Origin: an uncultured Myxococcales bacterium
GTDB lineage: Bacteria; Myxococcota_A; UBA9042; DTJE01
DNA length: 59,274 nucleotides
Reading direction: 5' to 3'
Assembly (NCBI GenBank): GCA_903936705.1
Contig: CAIZWN010000034.1
Location: forward strand, 1 to 59,274
Both the position numbers and the translations under genes were made by a program. The notes beneath the pieces are model-generated. The model was not told the DNA's origin. It saw only the letters and a program-made list of their open reading frames with translations, and made no database searches. Positions within the stretch are counted from its first letter, which is position 1. Each line of letters starts with the position of its first letter. Positions 1-9,116 of this stretch are shown here, piece by piece.

Positions 1-1
1 C

Positions 2-196
2 ACCGTTTGCGATGCTTCATACTGCGCCATGACCTGCGGGAACAGATTCTGGACCAACTTCGGCGCGTTCGTAGGTGGCCTGGAAGTGCCCCTGCAATGC
101 GACTACAACGGTAGCGGCGCGAACAACGGATACCTGATCGCCGGCGACTGGGAGGCCAAGTCAGTTCCGTTCGGCGATTCCCCAACTGTGAAGTAG
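2..196 (+). CDS. C-terminal end of a cysteine-containing, probably secreted protein (5' truncated)
   Basis: Reading from base 2 gives an open frame of 64 codons that ends at TAG (194-196); the gene begins left of the window. The fragment contains four Cys (VCDASYCAMTC, then LQCDYNG) and is rich in Gly, Asn and aromatic residues, as in extracellular disulfide-bonded domains. No family was recognised. A 29-bp repeat begins on the last base of the stop codon. The frame is secure for its length; the function is unknown. Confidence 0.55.
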   Translation, partial: TVCDASYCAMTCGNRFWTNFGAFVGGLEVPLQCDYNGSGANNGYLIAGDWEAKSVPFGDSPTVK

Positions 197-224
197 ACTT
201 CCCCGGCTTTGCCAGTCAATCATG
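196..224 (+). repeat. 29-bp direct repeat, copy 1
   Basis: The sequence beginning GACTTCCCCGGCTTTGCC and ending AGTCAATCATG is identical at 196-224 and 916-944, exactly 720 bp apart. Within it GACT/AGTC and GGC/GCC can pair around a TTT loop, giving a small imperfect stem-loop. It starts on the final base of the upstream gene's stop codon. Confidence 0.8.
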
Positions 225-283
225 CACCGCGACAAAACCTTGTCAGTTCAGCATTACACCTGATCGCTATTCAGCAAATGGCT

Positions 284-308
284 TTGACCAAAGGGGTCTA
301 TGGGTCAA
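284..308 (+). promoter_or_regulatory. Possible promoter/operator upstream of the DUF6982-like gene
   Basis: TTGACC (284-289) and GGTCAA (303-308) form a perfect 6-bp inverted repeat with a 13-bp spacer. TTGACC could also act as a -35 box, with AATAAG 17 bp downstream as a weak -10. The region is more AT-rich than the flanking genes. This is a sequence pattern only. Confidence 0.25.
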
Positions 309-385
309 TAAGCTTCACTCGGCGGACAGGGTGTCATCTGCGACCCCACGCGTACTCATTGAGGGCCATCCGGCGGTAGGACTCC

Positions 386-784
386 ATGAACAAGGTAGTC
401 GCTCACTTCATCGACGGTCACATCGCCAAGGGGTTCACAAACGATTTCCTGCCGGCAAAGGACCATTTTCATGTCACGACGGTCGAAAGCCCTGAAGGGA
501 CCAAGTCCCTGAACATCACGAGAGCGGACTTGAAGGCTCTGTTCTTCGTCAAGGATTTCAAGGGCGACCCCACGCATACAGATACCAATGAGTTCGATTC
601 ATCGCGACCTTCTGCCGGTCGAAGGATCAGGGTTCATTTCAGGGACGGGGAGGTTCTCGTAGGGACCACGCAGGGCTACCAACCCGGTCGTCCCGGGCTG
701 TTCGTCGAACCTGCGGATCACGGGTCAAACGTCATGCGCTGCTATGTCGTTTCCGCGGCCACTCAGGAAATCACCTTCATTTGA
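386..784 (+). CDS. DUF6982-like small protein with two internal repeats
   Basis: The 132-residue protein is cytoplasmic by sequence, with no signal or membrane segment. It contains two related halves: residues 5-30 (HFIDGHIAKGFTNDF, then FHV) and about 83-108 (HFRDGEVLVGTTQGY, then LFVEP). Each has a DG-x(4)-G-T/F core typical of short beta-barrel modules. I associate this pattern with the DUF6982 family common in Myxococcota and relatives, but could not check it. AGGA lies 6 nt before the ATG. The gene stands alone between two copies of a 29-bp repeat. Its role is unknown; PilZ-like or RNA-binding small barrels are alternatives. Confidence 0.6.
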   Translation: MNKVVAHFIDGHIAKGFTNDFLPAKDHFHVTTVESPEGTKSLNITRADLKALFFVKDFKGDPTHTDTNEFDSSRPSAGRRIRVHFRDGEVLVGTTQGYQPGRPGLFVEPADHGSNVMRCYVVSAATQEITFI

Positions 785-915
785 ACGCTCGGTTACTGGC
801 CAGTTCATTCGAGGCATGCCGCCCACCGAGCCGCTCGTGAACCACTCACGTCCTGTGCCAAAATCCCAAAGTGTGCGATCCTGACATGACCCCGAAAGCT
901 CAGGCGCGGCACTCC

Positions 916-944
916 GACTTCCCCGGCTTTGCCAGTCAATCATG
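916..944 (+). repeat. 29-bp direct repeat, copy 2
   Basis: Identical to 196-224. This copy ends 5 bp before the stop codon of the convergent permease gene, so both copies lie immediately beyond a gene's stop. Together they frame the DUF6982-like gene as a 720-bp unit. Confidence 0.8.
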
Positions 945-949
945 AATCT

Positions 950-2446
950 TCAACAACCGACCTGCGACTGCCTGGACCTCCAACTGAAGTACAGATAGAA
1001 CGGCACCCCAAGGAAGACCAGCAAGGCGCCTACCAGCGCATTTCGAGTGTTCTCGACGACCGACAACACCACAAAAGCTGCCGAAAATAGGGCAAACGAC
1101 AACGGTACCCATGGGTAGCCAGGGACCCGAAAGGGCCGGGGAACATCCGGAAACCTGACCCGGGCAACCACAACCGCGACCGCCAGCAGGCCGTAGAAAG
1201 CCCACGACACGAATATCAGCATGTCCGTAATCTGATCAAATGTTCCCGAAAAAACCAGCGCCGACGACCACACAAATTGGATCCACAGCGAGACGTGTGG
1301 CGTCTGACGGCGCCGATGAACTGCGTCGATCCCTCGCCACAGAAGGCCGTCTCGCGACATGGCCCAGTAGACGCGGGCCGAGACCAGCGCCGTACTGTTC
1401 AGCGCCCCGAACGTCGAAAGGATGACGGCGATAGCCACCAGGACGGCACCTGACGGCACGACGGCCGAGACCGCATCGGACGCAACCAGGGAGGAGGACG
1501 CCACCTTGTCGATTGGCAGCAACGCGAAATAGGCAGCATTCACACCGACGTATCCAAGACTGACCAACGCCATGCCTATGGCCAAAGCCTTCGGGAAATC
1601 CCGTGACGGGTTTTTCATCTCGGTTCCCACATAGGTGACATTTATCCACCCGTCGTAGGCCCAGAAGACACCCGACAGGCCCAGTGTTACCGCCGCCATC
1701 AGCGGCCCCCATCCCATGGTTGCCGGGTCCAGGCCGGGCGGAACCAGTGGGCCCTCGAACGGCGCCAGCAGGGAACTGGCGCCCACAACGCCAACGCCGA
1801 TTATCAGCGCCAGGATACCCAGCTTGATCCACAGGAACGCATCCTGCACCCTGGCGCCCAGGCGGACACCCAGCACGTTGACAACCGTCACAACCAGCAG
1901 GCAGCACACGGCGACAAACTTGGTCCCAAGGTCCCTCAGAGGAAAGAAATCAATCACCCCGAAAAATGTCCCCCCCAGGGACGCAACAGCTGGAGAGGGT
2001 TCGCCCCACCCGCCGAACACCCGCAGGTACTCTGCGAATATGTAGGCTATTGAAGCCAACGTCCCAGTCTGGATCACGGACAGCACCGACCATCCGTAAA
2101 GGAACCCGGTAAATGGCCCGAACGCGCGCCTCAGGTGGGCGTAGAGGCCTCCTGCATCGGGAAACGTCGAGGCCAATTCGGCCGCGCAAAGGGCCCCAAG
2201 GAAAGATATCAAGGCTGCCGCCACCCACAGCAGAAGAACCAACGTCGGAGACGGCAGTTGTGCCGCCATCGGAGCAGCCTTCTTGAAGACCCCTGAACCG
2301 ACAACCGACCCCACGACAAGGGCGGTCGCAGTCAGCATTCCTAGGGTTCGCGGCAGATCCCGCAAGGATGTGGCGCGGGCTGACGATCCTCCGGCACCGG
2401 ATTCGACAGACGACATTCGGTCTCCCATGAATCGCAAGGGTGTCAT
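950..2446 (-). CDS. APC-superfamily amino-acid permease
   Basis: A roughly 498-residue inner-membrane transporter with about 12 hydrophobic helices. The first helix holds the unwound-helix signature GSVVGSGVF that binds the substrate backbone in APC transporters. It is followed by PDAGGLYAHLRRAFG, typical of the LAT/SteT branch (neutral amino-acid exchangers). Substrate specificity cannot be read. The frame is open further upstream, but the ATG at 2446 has GGAAGG 8 nt before it and avoids running into the HAD gene. An ATG at 2416 with GGGAG is an alternative. It lies 17 bp downstream of the HAD gene on the same strand, so co-transcription is likely. Confidence 0.85.
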   Translation of the reverse strand: MTPLRFMGDRMSSVESGAGGSSARATSLRDLPRTLGMLTATALVVGSVVGSGVFKKAAPMAAQLPSPTLVLLLWVAAALISFLGALCAAELASTFPDAGGLYAHLRRAFGPFTGFLYGWSVLSVIQTGTLASIAYIFAEYLRVFGGWGEPSPAVASLGGTFFGVIDFFPLRDLGTKFVAVCCLLVVTVVNVLGVRLGARVQDAFLWIKLGILALIIGVGVVGASSLLAPFEGPLVPPGLDPATMGWGPLMAAVTLGLSGVFWAYDGWINVTYVGTEMKNPSRDFPKALAIGMALVSLGYVGVNAAYFALLPIDKVASSSLVASDAVSAVVPSGAVLVAIAVILSTFGALNSTALVSARVYWAMSRDGLLWRGIDAVHRRRQTPHVSLWIQFVWSSALVFSGTFDQITDMLIFVSWAFYGLLAVAVVVARVRFPDVPRPFRVPGYPWVPLSFALFSAAFVVLSVVENTRNALVGALLVFLGVPFYLYFSWRSRQSQVGC

Positions 2447-2463
2447 GCCGCGGACCTTCCAGC

Positions 2464-3150
2464 CTACGGCGCTGCAGTAATGATCGACACAAGGTCCCGG
2501 GCCACCATCCCACAAAAATCGCGAACCTGTCGATCGGCCGCCGCGGCCTGCTCGGGCAGAGTGACCTCGCTCTCAACCGCCATTACCTTCATGCCGGCAG
2601 CCCTGGCAGCCAGAATCCCCGAGTGGGCATCCTCGACCACCAGGCAGCGAGGCGGTGGAATGCCCAGGTCGCCGGCAGCCAGCAGGAATATCTGGGGATC
2701 TGGCTTGAACCTCGTTACGTCGTCGCCCGTCTTGACCACATCAAAGAATTCGCCCAGCGCCGTCACCTCCAGCACCCGGCTGACGTACCGCCATGGCGAG
2801 GACGAGGCCAGTGCAACCGGCATGTCGGCCAGTCGCAGGCTTTCCAGAATCTCCCTGGCTCCGGGAACCAGCATGACGCCCTCATCATCAAGAAGACGGC
2901 ACACCTGATTCATGCGCAGGTCCACCAATTCCTGCGCCGGCTGGGTCAGTCCAAAGCGCTCGCAGTAGAACAGCATGTTCTGAATAGCCGAACGGCCTGG
3001 AATCATGGATTTTTCCTGGCAAGACAATTCGTCCAGAGATCGACCCACGCCATCCAGAATCTCCTGTGTGGCACGGCGGTAGAGGTCCTCGGACTGGACC
3101 AGCGTTCCGTCAAGGTCGAACAGTATTGCGTAGAGGCCGCGCCGCTGCAT
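2464..3150 (-). CDS. HAD-family phosphatase / beta-phosphoglucomutase-like hydrolase
   Basis: A 228-residue cytoplasmic enzyme of HAD subfamily IA. Motif I is FDLDGTLV, with nucleophile D12 and acid/base D14. Motif II is the SSS in VALASSSPW, motif III is the Lys of TRFKPDP, and motif IV is VVEDAHSG. The helical cap between motifs I and II fits beta-phosphoglucomutase or phosphoglycolate phosphatase relatives; the substrate is not deducible. The ATG at 3150 was chosen because the 64 residues upstream are low-complexity and the conserved fold starts at residue 7. The gene precedes the permease in the same direction. Confidence 0.85.
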   Translation of the reverse strand: MQRRGLYAILFDLDGTLVQSEDLYRRATQEILDGVGRSLDELSCQEKSMIPGRSAIQNMLFYCERFGLTQPAQELVDLRMNQVCRLLDDEGVMLVPGAREILESLRLADMPVALASSSPWRYVSRVLEVTALGEFFDVVKTGDDVTRFKPDPQIFLLAAGDLGIPPPRCLVVEDAHSGILAARAAGMKVMAVESEVTLPEQAAAADRQVRDFCGMVARDLVSIITAAP

Positions 3151-3274
3151 CCCGGAAGGGTACGACGGTCCGGCGCGCAGCGTCAACCTGCCCTCCTTCC
3201 TGGATCGATAATGCCGATTCGGCCGGGCTCTGATATCATCTCTCGAAGCCCAGGACTGGGTTATGGAGGCGCTG

Positions 3275-4732
3275 TTGCGGGTTCTGCTGGTAAATCCCCC
3301 CGACGACCTCCATGCGATGTTCGGCGTGGGCAAGGAATTCATTCAGAAGGCCGAACCGCTGGGTCTTCTGTACATCGCTGCGGTCTTGCGGGAACGCGGC
3401 CACCTCCCTCGGATTCTGGACGCCCACGCTGAAGGCCTCGGGATTGAAGCGGTCCGCCTGCGAATCGAGGCCGAAGCTCCCGACCTCCTGGGGCTGACTA
3501 CCCTGACCTGTCAGGGTGCGGCTGTATTCGAACTTGGACGCTGGGCAAGGCAGGCGCTCCCAGGAACCAGGATCGTCCTGGGAAACATTCACGCCTCCAT
3601 CTTCGCCAGGGCGTACCTTGAAAACGGCTGCTGCGACGCGGTAGTCCATGGAGAAGGCGAGTACGTACTTTCGGACCTCGCGGATCGCATGGCAGAAGGT
3701 CGTTCCTGGGATGACATCAATGGCATTTCGCGGCTGGATGCATCAGGCCAGTATGTCCGCCAGGGGACCGAAGCAATTGTCGATGACATTTCCGCGCTTC
3801 CATTCCCAGCGAGGGACCTGGTTGATCCGGCACTCTATGGACTCGGTTCCATCAGCAACCGTTCGTTCGTCGCCAAGGACTCGCGAAAGGCCAAGACAAT
3901 TTCATCGGCACGAGGCTGCCCGCACAGATGCTCGTTCTGCGTCATCCACGGGGGACGGCGACCGCGCTTCAATTCCGTTGAACGCGTCGTCGATGAGATC
4001 CAGCACCTTCAGGATCAATACGGCACAAACTACGTGTTTTTCGAGGATCCTCTGTTCCTGGCAAACAGGAAGAGGGTCCAGCACCTGTGCTCAGAAATCA
4101 TTCGCCGCAAAATTTCCATCAGGTTTGGCGGCGAGGCGCACGCGAGGCACCTGGACGCAGACCTCGTCCGGACTCTGGAGGCCGCTGGCTGCCACGAACT
4201 CGCCATTGGCATCGAGTCGGGCTCACAAAGAATCCTGGATTCCGTCCACAAGAACATCACGCTGGAACAGGTGCGCACGGCGGTTCACACGATCAAGGAC
4301 AATTCGGACATCCAGGTAGAGGGGCTGTTCATACTGGGCCTTCCTGGCGAGACCAAGGCCGAGGCGATGCAGTCCATCCGATTCGCCTGCGAGTTGCCGC
4401 TGGACATGGCCCAGTTTGCCGTATTCACGCCGTACCCAGGGTCGCCGCTGTTCGAGGACCTTGCTCGCCGCGGCGAAATCGACACAGGGCTGCGACCCGG
4501 CGGTGGCGTAGACCCGTCCGTCTGGCGCCGCTATGCCCAGTACATTCTTTTCACGGACATCCAGCCGATCTGGATCACGCCCGGCAGCACAGTCCAGAGC
4601 CTGCGAAGCCTGCAGAAGCAGGCGTTACGTTCGTTCTACCTGCGACCTGCGCAGTTCCTGCGAAACTTGAAGCGCCTGAGGCCTGACAACTTCCTGAAAG
4701 CTGTCAGGATTGCGCTGCGCGGGTTCTTCTGA
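3275..4732 (+). CDS. B12-binding-domain radical SAM protein
   Basis: The N-terminal 140 residues look like a cobalamin-binding Rossmann domain (RVLLVNPP, DLLGLTTLT, VVHGEGE). The radical SAM domain follows, with C215-x3-C219-x2-C222 (CPHRCSFC) for the [4Fe-4S] cluster and the downstream IGIESGSQ and LFILGLPGET signatures. This is the BchE-like family layout; such proteins modify lipids, pigments or natural products. The cobalamin His motif (DxHxxG) is not evident, so B12 binding may be absent. Start: a TTG at 3275 has GGAGG 5 nt upstream and gives the usual MRVLLVNPP start. The ATG at 3263 lacks a ribosome site. Confidence 0.85.
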   Translation: MRVLLVNPPDDLHAMFGVGKEFIQKAEPLGLLYIAAVLRERGHLPRILDAHAEGLGIEAVRLRIEAEAPDLLGLTTLTCQGAAVFELGRWARQALPGTRIVLGNIHASIFARAYLENGCCDAVVHGEGEYVLSDLADRMAEGRSWDDINGISRLDASGQYVRQGTEAIVDDISALPFPARDLVDPALYGLGSISNRSFVAKDSRKAKTISSARGCPHRCSFCVIHGGRRPRFNSVERVVDEIQHLQDQYGTNYVFFEDPLFLANRKRVQHLCSEIIRRKISIRFGGEAHARHLDADLVRTLEAAGCHELAIGIESGSQRILDSVHKNITLEQVRTAVHTIKDNSDIQVEGLFILGLPGETKAEAMQSIRFACELPLDMAQFAVFTPYPGSPLFEDLARRGEIDTGLRPGGGVDPSVWRRYAQYILFTDIQPIWITPGSTVQSLRSLQKQALRSFYLRPAQFLRNLKRLRPDNFLKAVRIALRGFF

Positions 4733-4871
4733 GATTGTCAACCTGGCGTAAGTGCGTTCTCGTCGAGAAATAACCTGCTCCGACAGACAAATTTATCTGC
4801 CGCAACAGCGAAACACCTGACTGCTGACGCCGATTCATGTACCATTGACGCGGCCTTGGCTGGATGTGCCG

Positions 4872-5585
4872 ATGAAGCGGATCTTTGCTTGCGTTGGGAT
4901 CGTGGTAGGTATTGTCGCGCTGGGCTGTTCATCGTCAACTGCTGGCAAGGATGCCTCGGAAACGCTGTCGGTGATTGATGTGGCCGTTCCGCAGGATCTG
5001 TTGGCCGACGACGCCGAGGCCGATCGCGGACCGATTGACCTGGGGTTGGTCGATACCGGCCCGGAGGACCTCGGCCCACCCGATCTTGGCCCCCCGGATC
5101 TGGGCCCCATTGATCCGGGACCACCAGACCTGGGACCGATCGACCCTGGCATCCCGGACCCAGGGCCGCCTGACCCAGGGCCTCCTGACCTTGGACCGCA
5201 GCCGGACCTTGGCCCTGAACTCAGCGAAACCGCAGCCGCATGCGTCTACGTCGTTGAGAATATTTGCGCAAAGGTGTTGCCGAAGTGCGACTTCCTGGGC
5301 CTCATTCCGGCGTCCTGGATGACCACGTGCACCGACTTCCTGGTGAACAACAACGGTGTCATCGCCGGCGGTTGCAATACGCTGGACACCGTCAATACGA
5401 CCGACCCGAACATCCTGTTGATCCAGCAGATGGGACCGCTGTTGCTGGAGCAATGTGTCGACAACTTCGTGTGCACACTGGAGACCGCCACGAAACTGGG
5501 CACAGTCGTGATGCCGATCATCGGCGGCGCGAAGGTCGATACCGGAGACATCATCAACCTTGTCGCGGGTCTCTGCTTCAAGTAG
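4872..5585 (+). CDS. Lipoprotein with Asp/Pro-rich repeat linker
   Basis: The 237-residue protein begins with a lipoprotein signal, MKRIFACVGIVVGIVALGC, in which C19 is the expected lipidated cysteine. Residues 66-115 are a DLGPP/DPGPP-type repeat that should be an extended linker. A C-terminal domain of about 120 residues follows with Cys spaced as in small disulfide-rich secreted domains (CVYVVENIC, KCDF, TTCTDF, GGCN, EQCVDNFVC, GLCFK). The fold is unrecognised. The ATG at 4872 was chosen because the signal peptide starts there. It is probably surface- or periplasm-exposed. Confidence 0.7.
   Translation: MKRIFACVGIVVGIVALGCSSSTAGKDASETLSVIDVAVPQDLLADDAEADRGPIDLGLVDTGPEDLGPPDLGPPDLGPIDPGPPDLGPIDPGIPDPGPPDPGPPDLGPQPDLGPELSETAAACVYVVENICAKVLPKCDFLGLIPASWMTTCTDFLVNNNGVIAGGCNTLDTVNTTDPNILLIQQMGPLLLEQCVDNFVCTLETATKLGTVVMPIIGGAKVDTGDIINLVAGLCFK
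5067..5216 (+). repeat. In-frame DLGPP/DPGPP coding repeat
   Basis: About a dozen degenerate 9-12 bp units (GAC-CTG-GGC-CCA-CC type) encode alternating D-L/P-G-P residues 66-115 of the lipoprotein. Copies differ at third codon positions, so this is protein-level repetition rather than a recent expansion. Confidence 0.75.
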
Positions 5586-5600
5586 GCGCCGGTAAGGTAT

Positions 5601-7178
5601 TCACTTTGCCACAACCCGGTTCCTGCCAGCGGCTTTTGCCTCCAGCAGACCGGTATCGGCACGATTTATCAAGGTCTCAGGCGTGTCGTCCGCAAGCATG
5701 TTTACGGCCACACCCACCGACACTGTCATCCTGATGCAAGACTTGTCCTCCATTCCCGGGTGCTGAACGTTGGCCTCCTCGATGGACCTGCGAATCGATT
5801 CCGCAATTGACTCGCCTTCCGCCAGGGTCGTTCCTGGAAGGGCCAGCACGAATTCCTCCCCGCCGTATCGGGCCAGAAGGTCGGTCTTCCTGATTCGCGC
5901 TTTCAGCAGTCCAGCAACGGCCTTCAGCACAACGTCACCAACGGCGTGGCCATGCAGGTCATTGACGCACTTGAAGTGGTCCACGTCGATCATCAGTACT
6001 GACAATGGATCGGCGACACGGCGCGCGCGATGCCACTCTCCCGAGAATGCCTCCATGAAATATCCACGGTTGTGCAGCCCGGTCATCGAGTCGTGGATCG
6101 CGCGTTCGTGGGTTGCCCGGTAAAGGGTCGCATTGGATACCGCAAGGGCAACGTAGTGCGAGGCAAGCCGCAGAAAATCCAGCTCCTGTGGATCAAAAGC
6201 GTTTGCCTCGCGCCGCAGCAACGTGATGACTGCCGTCGTCCCGGCCGGCCCGCGAACCGGCACCGCCACCAGTGATCCACCAGTACGCCGACGACCACGC
6301 AGGCCATCGGCAATCGGATCGATTGACAGATCTGGCACGTACTGAATCTCCCCCTCGTCCGAACAACGACCGACCATGGAAAGACCTGCCGGCCACGAAC
6401 CTTCCATTATCGTTTTATCCAGCACACCCAACGCCTGCCTGACCCGCATTACTCCGGTATCCGGATCCGGCATCAGAACCAGAAGTTCCTCGACCGCCAG
6501 CGTCTCGACCAACGTCTGGCCCAACCGGTCAAGCATGCGCCCCATCTCCAGGCTGGTCGATGCAACCTCTGCAATTCGCAGAAGATTTGACGCCTCGCGC
6601 ACCTTGCGAACCAAGGCCTCGTTCACCGACGCCAGCTCGTTGGACTTGGCCATCAGTTCTTCGCGCAACCGGATTTCAGACTGCGCCCACTTGACCATCA
6701 GATCCGAATGAAGGGCCGACGCTGCCAGCCCGGAAACCTGGTCCATCAATGCATTGTAGGTGCGCTCGACATCGGCGAACTCGTCATCGCCACCCGTCGG
6801 AAAACGTCGCTGGTAATCTCCAGCCTCGGCATTGCGCATCACATCGGCCAGTGACGACAGCCGGCGAACCAGGGTCAGTCTGGCAGCACGACAGGCCAGA
6901 CACGCAAGGACAGCGGAGGTCGCAATTGTAGCGACAACAACAGCCGTAAACGCCAGGAAGGTGTGTCCGGCCTCAGCGAGACTGCCAAACAGCAGCAGGG
7001 CAGCAGACAGGAAGGCTCCAGCTACAACACCCAAAGCAATTACACGCCGTACCTTTCCGAAGGCCGGGATACAGAACTTGACGCTGAAGCGCCCTTCCAC
7101 TAGCAGATTCCTTTGGCTCGCGAGCATTTTGCCATCGCCAGCCGGCTTTATCAACGAAGTTGCATCTGCATTCGACAT
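5601..7178 (-). CDS. Membrane diguanylate cyclase (HAMP-GAF-GGDEF)
   Basis: A 525-residue protein predicted to make cyclic di-GMP from two GTP. Two hydrophobic helices (about 42-67 and 72-95) lead into a HAMP-like segment, a short coiled coil, a GAF domain (about 195-345) and a GGDEF domain. The active site is GGEEF at 439-443. An RKTD inhibitory site (RxxD) lies five residues before it, so product feedback is expected. The loop between the helices is very short, so sensing is more likely through GAF than the periplasm. It is divergent from uvrC, with only 51 bp between them. Confidence 0.9.
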   Translation of the reverse strand: MSNADATSLIKPAGDGKMLASQRNLLVEGRFSVKFCIPAFGKVRRVIALGVVAGAFLSAALLLFGSLAEAGHTFLAFTAVVVATIATSAVLACLACRAARLTLVRRLSSLADVMRNAEAGDYQRRFPTGGDDEFADVERTYNALMDQVSGLAASALHSDLMVKWAQSEIRLREELMAKSNELASVNEALVRKVREASNLLRIAEVASTSLEMGRMLDRLGQTLVETLAVEELLVLMPDPDTGVMRVRQALGVLDKTIMEGSWPAGLSMVGRCSDEGEIQYVPDLSIDPIADGLRGRRRTGGSLVAVPVRGPAGTTAVITLLRREANAFDPQELDFLRLASHYVALAVSNATLYRATHERAIHDSMTGLHNRGYFMEAFSGEWHRARRVADPLSVLMIDVDHFKCVNDLHGHAVGDVVLKAVAGLLKARIRKTDLLARYGGEEFVLALPGTTLAEGESIAESIRRSIEEANVQHPGMEDKSCIRMTVSVGVAVNMLADDTPETLINRADTGLLEAKAAGRNRVVAK

Positions 7179-7229
7179 CTAGAGGGCCTCTGGGTTGACG
7201 CCAGGGCTCGAGAGCTACACGATTCGATC

Positions 7230-9116
7230 ATGGCTTGGACAATCGAACAGGTCAGGCGGCTGACCCTGGACATCCCACATGCTCCAGGGGTGTACCTCAT
7301 GCGCGACGGGACCGGAAAGGTCGTCTATGTCGGCAAGGCCGTGGACCTGCAAGCCCGCGTATCGCAGTATTTCCACAAGGCTGGCGACCCGCGACCGTTT
7401 GTTGCGCTGCTGTCGGGGATTCTGGAACGGATCGACACAGTGGTTACCTCGAACGAGAAGGAAGCCCTGATTCTTGAGAACGAACTGATCAAGAAGCACC
7501 GTCCGCCGTTCAACGTCCTTCTGCGCGACGACAAGACCTACCTGTACCTGCGAATCGACACAAGCGACGACTTTCCCAGGCTGGAACTTGTTCGCAGGCG
7601 CAAGTCCGACAAGGCTTTGTACTTCGGTCCCTTTGCCTCGGCATCGTCTGTGCGCAGCACTCACGCGATGGTCAACCGGCACTTCGGGCTGCGGACCTGC
7701 CCCGACACACAGTTCCGAAACCGCTCGCGTCCGTGCCTGGAGTGCCAGATGGGGCGATGCCTGGGTCCGTGCGCTGGCGGGGCCACGGCCGAACAGTATC
7801 GGCAGCGCGTGGACGCAGTCGTCATGTTCCTGAAGGGACGCTACGAGGATGTCCGGCGGCGCCTTGGCGAAAGGATGCTGGAGGCAGCCGAAGCCGAGAA
7901 CTTCGAGGAGGCCGCGCGCCTGCGGGATCAGGCTAAGGCCATTCAGACGGCGCTGGTGCGGCAGGCCGTGGTGCTTTCTTCCACGAATGACACTGATGTG
8001 ATCGGCGTGGCTCGTTCGGGAGATTGCGTTACGTTCGCCGTGCTGCGATTCGAGGGTGGCGTGCTGACCGAGCGTGTGCCTCTGGCGATGGACGGAGTGG
8101 TCGCGCCGCTGGAAGAAGTGGCTGACAGCGTGCTGTTGCAGTACTACGGGCGGGCGCCTGTGCCGGCCGAAGTGCTGGTGCCGGCCGATGGCTTCGAGGG
8201 CCTGACGGCACTGGCCGAGGTGCTGTCGATCCGGTCGGGACACCAGGTCAAGGTCCGTACTGCATCGAAGGGGCCGCTTGGAGACGCCGTCCGGATTGCG
8301 CAACTGAACGCCCAGCAACTGCTGGTGGAGCATCTGGCGAAAGGGGAAGTCCGGGGGCGATCGGCCGTACGTCTGGCCGAGCTGCTTGGCCTTGGGCGCC
8401 CGCCCGAACGGATCGAGGGCTATGACCTGTCGACGTTCCAGGCCGACGAGCCGGTAGGTTCAATGGTGGTGTTCGTGGATGGCCGGGCCGAGAAGCGCGC
8501 CTGGCGAACATTCGCGGTTCGCCTGGAAGAGGGCCCGGGAGACGTCGGCTTCCTGCGGGAGGTGCTGAAACGACGTTTCACCCGCGCCCTGGAGGAAGGC
8601 CAGCAGATGCCCGACCTGATCATGCTGGACGGTGGCGAGGCTCAGTTACGCGCTGCAATGGACGTAATGAACGCGCTGCATATCGATATCCCAATGGTTG
8701 GTCTGGCCAAGTCGCGGGTGATTGGGAAGGGCCACGGACCTGCAACGCATTCGCCGGAACGCCTGGTGATCCAGGCGCGCGGAACCGGTGTAAGAGAAGG
8801 CGCGGCTGCTTTTGGCAGGATTGAGGTCGAGACGATCGTCCCCCCCCAGAACGATCCGGGACTTCATCTTTTGATGCGAGTCAGGGACGAGGCGCATCGG
8901 TTTGCAGTGACCTTTCACAGACGACGCCGGGGCCGGAAAGAGCGCGGGTCGGTACTGGACGACATTCCGGGGCTTGGCAGGATACGACGCACGGCACTGC
9001 TGCGCCACTTCGGTTCGGTCGCTGCCCTCAGGGCGGCAGACCTGGTCATGCTGAAGGCCGTGCCTGGGATGCCAGGACCGGTGGCAGAGGCCGTCTTCTC
9101 AAAGATTCACGGGTAG
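7230..9116 (+). CDS. uvrC: UvrABC excinuclease subunit C
   Basis: A 628-residue nucleotide-excision-repair endonuclease that makes the 3' and 5' incisions beside UvrB-bound lesions. The GIY-YIG nuclease is at about 12-95 (GVYLMRDGTGKVVYVGKA). A cysteine cluster CLECQMGRCLGPC follows, then a UVR motif for UvrB contact (AENFEEAARLRDQ). The RNase H-like 5' nuclease contains EGYDLSTFQ and LIMLDGGEAQL, and helix-hairpin-helix repeats lie at the C-terminus (DDIPGLGRIRR, LKAVPGMPG). The ATG at 7230 matches the family start. Its 3' end overlaps the convergent metallopeptidase gene by 18 bp. Confidence 0.95.
   Translation: MAWTIEQVRRLTLDIPHAPGVYLMRDGTGKVVYVGKAVDLQARVSQYFHKAGDPRPFVALLSGILERIDTVVTSNEKEALILENELIKKHRPPFNVLLRDDKTYLYLRIDTSDDFPRLELVRRRKSDKALYFGPFASASSVRSTHAMVNRHFGLRTCPDTQFRNRSRPCLECQMGRCLGPCAGGATAEQYRQRVDAVVMFLKGRYEDVRRRLGERMLEAAEAENFEEAARLRDQAKAIQTALVRQAVVLSSTNDTDVIGVARSGDCVTFAVLRFEGGVLTERVPLAMDGVVAPLEEVADSVLLQYYGRAPVPAEVLVPADGFEGLTALAEVLSIRSGHQVKVRTASKGPLGDAVRIAQLNAQQLLVEHLAKGEVRGRSAVRLAELLGLGRPPERIEGYDLSTFQADEPVGSMVVFVDGRAEKRAWRTFAVRLEEGPGDVGFLREVLKRRFTRALEEGQQMPDLIMLDGGEAQLRAAMDVMNALHIDIPMVGLAKSRVIGKGHGPATHSPERLVIQARGTGVREGAAAFGRIEVETIVPPQNDPGLHLLMRVRDEAHRFAVTFHRRRRGRKERGSVLDDIPGLGRIRRTALLRHFGSVAALRAADLVMLKAVPGMPGPVAEAVFSKIHG

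Noticed and set aside
5067-5216. Short GGACC-type repeats considered as a non-coding minisatellite
   Set aside because: The units stay in frame within a lipoprotein with a clear signal peptide, and variation is mostly at third codon positions.
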